Assembly (NCBI GenBank): GCA_910592005.1 | Contig: CAJVPP010003181.1 | Span: 1-12,381 of the forward strand | Length of the DNA stretch: 12,381 nucleotides | Direction of reading: 5' to 3' | Source of the DNA: Funneliformis mosseae | Taxonomy: Eukaryota; Glomeromycota; Glomeromycetes; Glomerales; Glomeraceae | Shown here: positions 7,531 to 12,381 of the stretch, piece after piece | Numbering within the stretch: the stretch's first letter is position 1 | How the letters are laid out: every line of letters begins with the position of its first letter | Made by a program: the position numbers and the translations under genes | Notes under the pieces: generated by a model | Database searches by the model: none | Told to the model about the DNA's origin: nothing | Seen by the model: the letters and a program-made list of their open reading frames with translations, nothing else

Positions 7531-8675
7531 TTATTTATTAATCTTTAATATTACAATAAAACTATTTGCATTATACATTATTAACTGCTTAAATATTTCC
7601 ATTTGTTTATTATGTTGCTTTTGCTGAACTTCAGAAGCATGAGCATATTGTTCTTTCATAATTGTAGCAATAGTATCAGTTTGTTTTTTAATAAGGATTT
7701 GGATCTCTTATATATTTGTTTTATTTTCTTTAAAAAGTACATTCTTTTGTTTTTGAAATCATTCAATTGAATTATAAATAACAATTTAATTAAATAGAAA
7801 AAATAAAAAATAAAATATTAAAATGTCACTGACTTCTTCAACTTGATCTTTAACATTCTTTTATACTTTACGCTTAATTCTATAAAGTGAGTCACTTGTA
7901 ATTAGTGCAACTATACTTGGATCTTTTCTTAAAAAGTTATCCATATCATTAAAAAATTCCCAGTCATTCTGAATAGCTTCTTCACAAGTGCTTTCAATTT
8001 TATCCTTAATGTCACGAAATTTTTGAAGAAGTGCATCCCATTTTTGTTGAATTGATGTCTTCGTCCGTTCTTTTAAAGCTGGACTTGCCAAATCTAACCT
8101 TTGGATGTTTGTAATAATTCTATTCCAGATTCGGCCTGTTTTCTTGAATCTTTGACATGTTGTAAAGCTTGCCATTGCTTTCCTACTTCTTAAATAAGCA
8201 TTCGGGTTTCTGATGATGTCCATCTGTTTGTTAATTTAGGTGTATTAAAATTAACAAATGTAGAATTTGGTTGGATAGGACTTTGATTCACAGCTACAGA
8301 AGGTGATCGATTTTCTTGAATTTCATGGTAAGTAATAAGAGAAGGTTGCGAGGTTATCTATAAAATAACTTCGTTTATTATCTTTTATATAGTATAATTA
8401 TAAAAGAATGAATATTTACTGGATATCTTGCTGTTTCATGTAAATGGTCCATATGTGTTGGATATCATGCTTCATTTAGTGTTAAAAAATCTATATTATT
8501 TGCTGTTTCATTTATTAAAGGGTCAGCGAAAGGTTGTGTAGTGGAATGTTTATGTTGTTGCAAGGATGAATTATTTGTTAAGTTGTGAAAAGGAGTGGAA
8601 TGAGTAGTTGGAACGAAATTTCTAAAAGTTGTTTTAGTTCTTTTTTTTGAACCATCATAAACTCGATAAAAAAAG
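7531..8675 (-). pseudogene. Harbinger-associated Myb/SANT (trihelix-like) DNA-binding protein
   Basis: In Harbinger elements this second protein binds the element ends and helps bring the transposase to the nucleus. Exon 1 (about 8675-8420) encodes a polar, low-complexity N-terminus. A 62-nt intron at 8419-8358 (GTAAAT to TTTATAG) joins in phase 0. Exon 2 has the trihelix tryptophans in order: RWTSSETRMLI near 8228, GRIWNRIITNI near 8130, and QQKWDALLQKFRDIKDKIE near 8055-8000, then EFFNDMDNFLRKDPSI. After a degenerate stretch near 7860-7770, a coiled-coil-like tail (TIMKEQYAHASEVQQKQHNK near 7650) runs to TAA at 7533-7531. Lesions are TGA at 8467 (a likely Trp), TAA at 8192 (a likely Gln) and a frameshift between about 8160 and 8135. 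The piece 7861-8223 is the longest intact frame. The start codon is not identified, since the frame runs in from upstream without a clear ATG. Confidence 0.75.
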
Positions 8676-9030
8676 CAAGCAAGTGATAGAGATTACTCAA
8701 GAGTTGATCAACATATTTATTTCAATTGATTTCAATTGATTTCAATTGATCGTGATACTTGAGCATTACTTCAATCACTGGCCAATCACATTGAGGGATG
8801 CGCTTGAGAACGGCCTTAGTAATGCATTTGGGCGATCAATATAATCATTGCACAAATTACCAAATTTCTCTAATGAAAACTCGTAAGATGATTGATACAC
8901 AGGAACTTAACAATTAACTTTATTTAAAAATAAATTCATTTAGAGCTTCCGTTAAAAATTTTATTATATTGGACATAGAGATTTGAGAGGTCATATATAT
9001 AGTAAGATTCCAAAATTTTGAAACACTAGC
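8676..9030. other. Unassigned sequence beyond the Myb-like gene
   Basis: I see no gene here. It is slightly less AT-rich than its surroundings near 8750-8850. A loose inverted pair (GATTACTCAAG near 8690 and ACTTGAGCATTAC near 8757) surrounds a perfect 10-bp tandem repeat. It may belong to the right end of the Harbinger element. Confidence 0.35.
8721..8750 (+). repeat. Perfect 3 x 10-bp tandem TTCAATTGAT
   Basis: Three identical copies of TTCAATTGAT follow each other, and each contains the palindrome CAATTG. Repeats of this kind in the subterminal region of DNA transposons can be binding sites for the element's own Myb-like protein. Its position about 45 bp upstream of that gene's first recognisable codons fits, but this is inference. 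Confidence 0.7.
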
Positions 9031-9159
9031 CTAGCTAATATTATTTTTCGAAATTATATTTTTTCTGTCATTTGTCACTTGCTCACTGATATTATCACTA
9101 TAAACGGCTTTTTTACCTTTTTTATAACTACGCAATTTTTCGTTACTGGATTCTGCCAT
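9031..9159 (-). CDS. Small hypothetical ORF, 42 residues
   Basis: An ATG at 9159 opens a 42-residue polar, lysine-rich frame (begins MAESSNEKLRSYKKGKKAVY) ending in TAG at 9033-9031. It directly follows the basic protein frame at 9210-9475 on the same strand but in a different frame, and its composition is similar. It may be the continuation of that gene after a frameshift or a missed intron and not a separate gene. Confidence 0.3.
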   Translation of the reverse strand: MAESSNEKLRSYKKGKKAVYSDNISEQVTNDRKNIISKNNIS

Positions 9160-9209
9160 TTCTTGAAAGTTGTTGAAGTTTCTTATAGTACTGCTTCATT
9201 CCGCTATTG

Positions 9210-9475
9210 TCATCTCTGCTGAATGTTTTTTAGACTTGCTGCATATCGTGTAATCCAGCTTGCGACCTTTGCTATTTCAGAAACATCTTCAACTTGAATT
9301 TCACCCTCATTAGCAAGGATTTGAAGTTGCTCTACCATATCCTTTGCTGTCATTCGATCTGATTTGTTTATATTACCTGCCAAAAAGTAGCTCTCAAGGT
9401 AAGATTTCACTACTGTTGTTATCCGTCTTTCTGCTCCCCTTTTTTCCATATTTTTGGTTGCTTTTTAACGCCCAT
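9210..9475 (-). CDS. Probable N-terminal part of a Rhizophagus-type repeated protein
   Basis: The frame 9449-9210 is intact for 79 codons in clearly protein-like composition: EKRGAERRITTVVKSYLESY, then FLAGN..SDRMTAKDMVEQL, then an acidic stretch and a conserved-looking VASWITRYAASLK end. I recall similar arrangements (ERRITT, YFLAGN, KSDRMTAKDM, NWI-RY) in many predicted proteins of Rhizophagus, but I cannot name a function. The layout is helical and could bind DNA. A better start is ATG at 9475 (MGVKKQPK), which is out of frame with the main part by one base, so a frameshift lies between 9475 and 9449. After the TGA near 9208 the frame shows further stops. It is likely a truncated copy of a dispersed gene family. 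Confidence 0.5.
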
Positions 9476-10612
9476 CCTCTTTTCAATCTACAACTATATT
9501 GAAGATAATAAAAGAATTATCAACAAATCAAAACTAGAAAAAATATAATTTTATTATATTACTTAGATGAAAGTAGAAAATATACCAACTTAGATTCTAA
9601 TAAAGGTAAGTAAATGATATCAAGTAAACAACCGTTTTGAATTTAACGACAAACTAATTTATTTTTAATTTGATAGGTTATACTTCTAAAACTATTTATT
9701 TTGATATTTAATAATAAAAACTTATTATCTTTCGATAAAGTCAAGTACATTTTATATATAAGTTCCACGATTTAAAGAAAAGTTTGAAAGCTAGTACATT
9801 CGAAAGAAAGAAACTTAGCTTCAAGAAAAAATCAAGTTCCAAGTATTTAAGAATAATATTAATATAAGGATAACAATTCAGGCGGATTTCTAAGATATTT
9901 AAAAATGAGGATATTAGGTTAACAAAACACATAACTCCTTAACTACGAAATGACCTGATGACTTCCTTACCTAATTCGCTAATGTTTTATATTTTATATT
10001 TTTTGATGTAATAAACATTTAAATTTATTTTTAAAAAAAATTCGTGCGCGCATAAGTTATTAGAAAATTAAATATTGCATAAAAATCAGAAATTTACAAT
10101 TCATTATTGTAACTTCGTTTATTTTTTAAATCCCGATTTTCTTATTATTTTATTATTCAATTTTTCGTAAAGTAGAATTTTATTGATTGATATTTAATAT
10201 ATTGACATTGCATTGCGAAAGTGTAGAGCGCCGACGTTGAGTCAACACTGATTAATTTTAAATAAATTTAACGTCGACATTACTTCATTTTTACTCAATA
10301 TTTACTCAATAAATACCTCCCGTTTACATTACAAATTGTTTATAAATACAAAAACGAAAGAACTATAGCGCTGATGAAAAATTTTGGTATCTTTTTATTG
10401 AAGTATTGTAATTAGAGTATCTAAATTTGTACTGTAATAATCGCTTGTATAGCAAGATTATGAATGAATTTGAATGATATGAGGTTCTACAATAAGAATA
10501 TAAAATCCTGGCATTGATTTTTTTTAAAAAAATTGCATGAAGCATTACCTGGTGCAGGTATACATCAAATAATCAAATAAAATAATTAATTATAATTCAT
10601 TCATATAATACA
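9476..10612. other. AT-rich region without a recognised gene
   Basis: Frames at 9741-9932 and 10363-10545 (both minus) are rich in F, L, I, N and Y with no motif, typical of chance frames in AT-rich DNA. The second could include remains of the C-terminal half of the kinase just upstream of it, but I cannot align it to any kinase motif. A small GC-richer patch at 10215-10280 contains CGACGTT and AACGTCG as a 7-bp inverted pair (10232-10238 and 10270-10276). Its role is unknown. Confidence 0.4.
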
Positions 10613-11270
10613 TAAATGACTATCCAGATCACGATGCACGATTCCCCTCATCATGCAAACATAAGACGGCACTAACCAATTGACAAGAATTCAATTTATG
10701 ATCCCAAGTAAGATCTTTGATTTTTTCTTTAAATAGCCTCGTAGGGTGCCATCATCGGCATATTCCATTACCAATAGATACATTTTAAGTGTTTATTCTG
10801 ATTTCCTAATAAAAAATTAAAACAAATATTATTTCATTAAATTGTCATTTTATAAATGATAAAATAATAATAATATTTAACAGTATTTCAAATAATGCCT
10901 GATTCAAGTTTCGTTATACCAAGGAAACGAATTATATTGTAGTGAAATCGACATCACGTTTAAGTTCGATCTTTAAAAAAATCACAAATTTCAAACAAAA
11001 AATCAATAGAATATTACAAAGATCATACATATCATGAGCATCAATACATAAATAATTACCTCACGAACTTGAAATCAAAAATGATTTCAATGCCAAGTAT
11101 TGTTGTAAATTTTTCCAATTCGCACGATAAACTTTTCCAAACCCCCCGTTCCTAATCACTTGAATACTTCTAAAACGATTATATTCATATATTCATAATA
11201 TTTAATATGCTTTTCAGTTATAGATTCTTCAATTCAATTAATCTATTCATTTGACATTTGTAGGCCGTAT
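10613..11270 (-). pseudogene. Protein kinase pseudogene, Rhizophagus-expanded TKL-like family, N-lobe to HRD loop
   Basis: The parent gene would encode a cytosolic protein kinase of the type hugely expanded in Rhizophagus. Three exons are visible: 11270-11060, 10970-10899 and 10805-10613, with introns of 89 and 93 nt. Exon 1 has INxIEESITEKHIKYYEY, then an ATP loop reading RNGGFGKVYRANW and the ALKSF lysine. Exon 2 has IELKRDVDF then NIIRFLGITKLES. Exon 3 has YLLVMEYADDGTLRGYLKK, then DLTWDHKLNSCQLVSAV, LCLHDEG and the catalytic HRDLDS near 10636-10620. Lesions are TAG and TGA at two likely Trp codons near 11250, an 8-bp duplication near 11207, loss of a base in exon 2 (VDFH), an A-run shift in exon 3, an extra G before IVHRD, a stop just before the first donor, and a GC where the second donor should be GT. 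The first glycine of the loop is Arg. Everything after HRDLDSH (DFG, APE and the C-lobe) is missing. Confidence 0.85.
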
Positions 11271-11272
11271 CT

Positions 11273-11290
11273 AAAAAAAAAAAAAAAAAA
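11273..11290 (+). repeat. Run of 18 A (18 T on the kinase strand)
   Basis: On the minus strand this is T18 followed directly by AG, just before the first recognisable kinase exon. It reads as an exaggerated polypyrimidine tract and acceptor of a further upstream intron. That would place the true 5' exon of the kinase beyond 11290, where none is recognisable. Confidence 0.5.
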
Positions 11291-12022
11291 TAATTTGAAG
11301 AGAGAGAAATTTTACTCTTTGTGGGATATACAGTATGTATTTGAAATTAATCACTTTTGTCAAATTAATTGTCGATCGTGCATTTGGTGTAACATCTTTA
11401 ATCAAAATTATCATTGCGAAAAAGTGTTGAACTAATTTTACGGTGAACCGTTTTGACCGCATTAATATTGTTAAATGAATAAATGTATACAAGCATTATT
11501 ATGATCACGCAATACTAACATGCAAATACAGAAATTGTGATTTCGATCATGCAATACATGACTTTTAAATCCCAATTTGTACAATAAGCAATAGGAAACA
11601 TAATAAACGGAAAAGGGAGGGAAAAAAAATTATTATTTAGAGAATTATTGTTTGAAGATGTTATTTTGTGTCGGAATAAACGTAATAAATTATTGCGAAG
11701 CTTGTCGATCCTTTATCAATTTAATATGTAGAGATTCGACTTTAGTTTTTTACATTCAAATTTATATTTAAAATTAACGATGTAAGATAAAATTATTCCT
11801 TCAATGGATTTACCTTCATATTTAAAAGCAACTTTAAATTTATTTAAAATTTCTATATATTAATTAGACAAAATTCAACCGCCTACTCGGAGATTATGTG
11901 TTTATATTACGAATAATACAGTATATATGATTTATTTATAATTTAATATGAAATACAACTTTTACATGCTTGCGCTTAGCCAGAAATAGTACAAACTATA
12001 ACCGTTTCTCCTAAACACCGCG
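11291..12022. other. AT-rich region, no gene recognised
   Basis: I searched both strands for an N-terminal exon of the kinase and for other genes and found none. The frame at 11271-11492 (minus) runs through the poly-A tract and has no motif. Two loosely similar stretches (GATCACGCAATAC near 11502 and GATCATGCAATAC near 11547) form a minor direct repeat. Confidence 0.4.
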
Positions 12023-12172
12023 TAGAGGTGGCAAGCTCGTTCAGGTTAAAGAAAACTTGAACCATCACATATCAAATGTAATAGTTCATTTGAGGTGAAA
12101 AGAGAATGTGAAGACGAATATAATGTGGGTATAAATTTGAAAATATAAAATTAAATAAAAAGTTCACCTCTA
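12023..12172. mobile_element. Possible 150-bp hAT-like MITE
   Basis: The left end TAGAGGTGGCAAGC resembles the usual hAT terminal motif (TAG/CAG-x-GGTGGCAA), and the right end TTCACCTCTA is its inverted counterpart over 8 perfect bases (TAGAGGTG and CACCTCTA). The interior is AT-rich and non-coding, with internal GTTCAGGTT and AACTTGAACC segments. The 8 bases on either side (ACACCGCG and GACATCAT) do not match, so no target-site duplication is visible. Confidence 0.4.
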
Positions 12173-12381
12173 GACATCATCGAAATACATATAAATATTT
12201 TTTTTTATATATATAGTAAAAGATAATAATAAATTCTAAACTAAAAAATGATTACGGATGAAGTGGCCAAAAGAGGGATTATTTTAATCGCAAAAAGGAA
12301 AGACAAACAGCCAACTTCATATAATATATACGATACCTTTGTATCGTAGTCATGCTTATCTAAAGATAAACACCCTAGTGA
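12173..12381. other. No gene seen in the last 200 bases
   Basis: This is AT-rich sequence with a TA/T run near 12198-12218 and a short hairpin, CGATA and TATCG, near 12330-12346. There is no reading frame or RNA gene. Confidence 0.4.

Larger units (their letters stand above)
7021..8675. mobile_element. Decayed PIF/Harbinger DNA transposon, two convergent genes
   Basis: This region joins the 3' half of a DDE transposase (plus strand) with a Myb/SANT-like protein (minus strand), the known two-gene content of PIF/Harbinger elements. The genes are tail to tail with abutting stop codons. Both are broken. The transposase N-terminal half is missing upstream of 7021, so the left end of the element has been lost or replaced. 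I looked for inverted terminal repeats and TTA/TAA target duplications around 6000-7000 and 8690-8960 and found none I can defend, so the bounds given are those of the coding remnants only. Confidence 0.7.

Noticed and set aside
9741..9932. A 63-codon minus-strand hydrophobic frame
   Set aside because: It is low-complexity F/L/I/N/S composition with no recognisable family, neighbour or signal. It is more likely a chance frame.
10232..10276. CGACGTT...AACGTCG inverted repeat as a terminator or element end
   Set aside because: It has only a 7-bp stem with a 31-base loop, no T run, no flanking duplication and no adjacent gene end.
10363..10545. A 60-codon minus-strand frame just downstream of the kinase relic
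   Set aside because: I tried to align it to kinase C-lobe motifs (DFG, APE, DVYSxG) and found none. Its composition is that of random AT-rich sequence.
11271..11492. A 73-codon minus-strand frame
   Set aside because: It ends in a phenylalanine run encoded by the poly-A/T tract, overlaps the putative kinase acceptor and shows no motif.

Overview
The window looks like nuclear DNA of an early-diverging fungus, most likely an arbuscular mycorrhizal fungus of the Rhizophagus type. The reasons are its extreme AT richness, short GT-AG introns of about 60 to 95 nt, decayed transposons, and a broken kinase whose surviving motifs (KHIKYYEY, GGFGKVYRANWKN, YLLVMEYAD) I recognise from the very expanded kinase family of that genus. 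The organism is inferred from style and motif memory. No search was run.

Layout. Positions 205-2307 and 4254-5741 hold two tandem, same-strand copies of one multi-exon gene for an unrecognised polytopic membrane protein. The downstream copy (B) keeps seven exons, most splice sites and most of the reading frame, but carries two small coding insertions. The upstream copy (A) is riddled with stops. Its second intron holds an 872-bp insertion (494-1365) with a quasi-palindromic minisatellite, and a very small inverted-repeat element sits at its 3' edge (2513-2588). The spacer 2590-4090 holds no convincing gene.

Positions 6000-8700 are transposon territory. There is an unidentified minus-strand coding remnant (6515-6841). 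Next come the 3' half of a PIF/Harbinger DDE transposase on the plus strand (7021-7530) and a Myb/SANT (trihelix-like) protein on the minus strand (7531-8675). The last two are the usual two genes of a Harbinger element. Here they converge so tightly that their stop codons abut, at 7528-7530 and 7531-7533.

Positions 9031-9475 hold a small minus-strand coding region, probably the N-terminal part of a Rhizophagus-type repeated protein with broken flanks. Positions 10613-11270 hold a three-exon protein kinase pseudogene on the minus strand that ends just after the HRD loop. A 150-bp element with short hAT-like inverted termini lies at 12023-12172. Most of the remaining sequence is AT-rich and shows no coding signal.

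Nothing here is clearly an intact, functional gene. The most informative feature is the tandem pair: copy B acts as an empty-site reference that defines both insertions in copy A and shows how copy A decayed. Across several unrelated remnants, tryptophan positions are often occupied by TGA.
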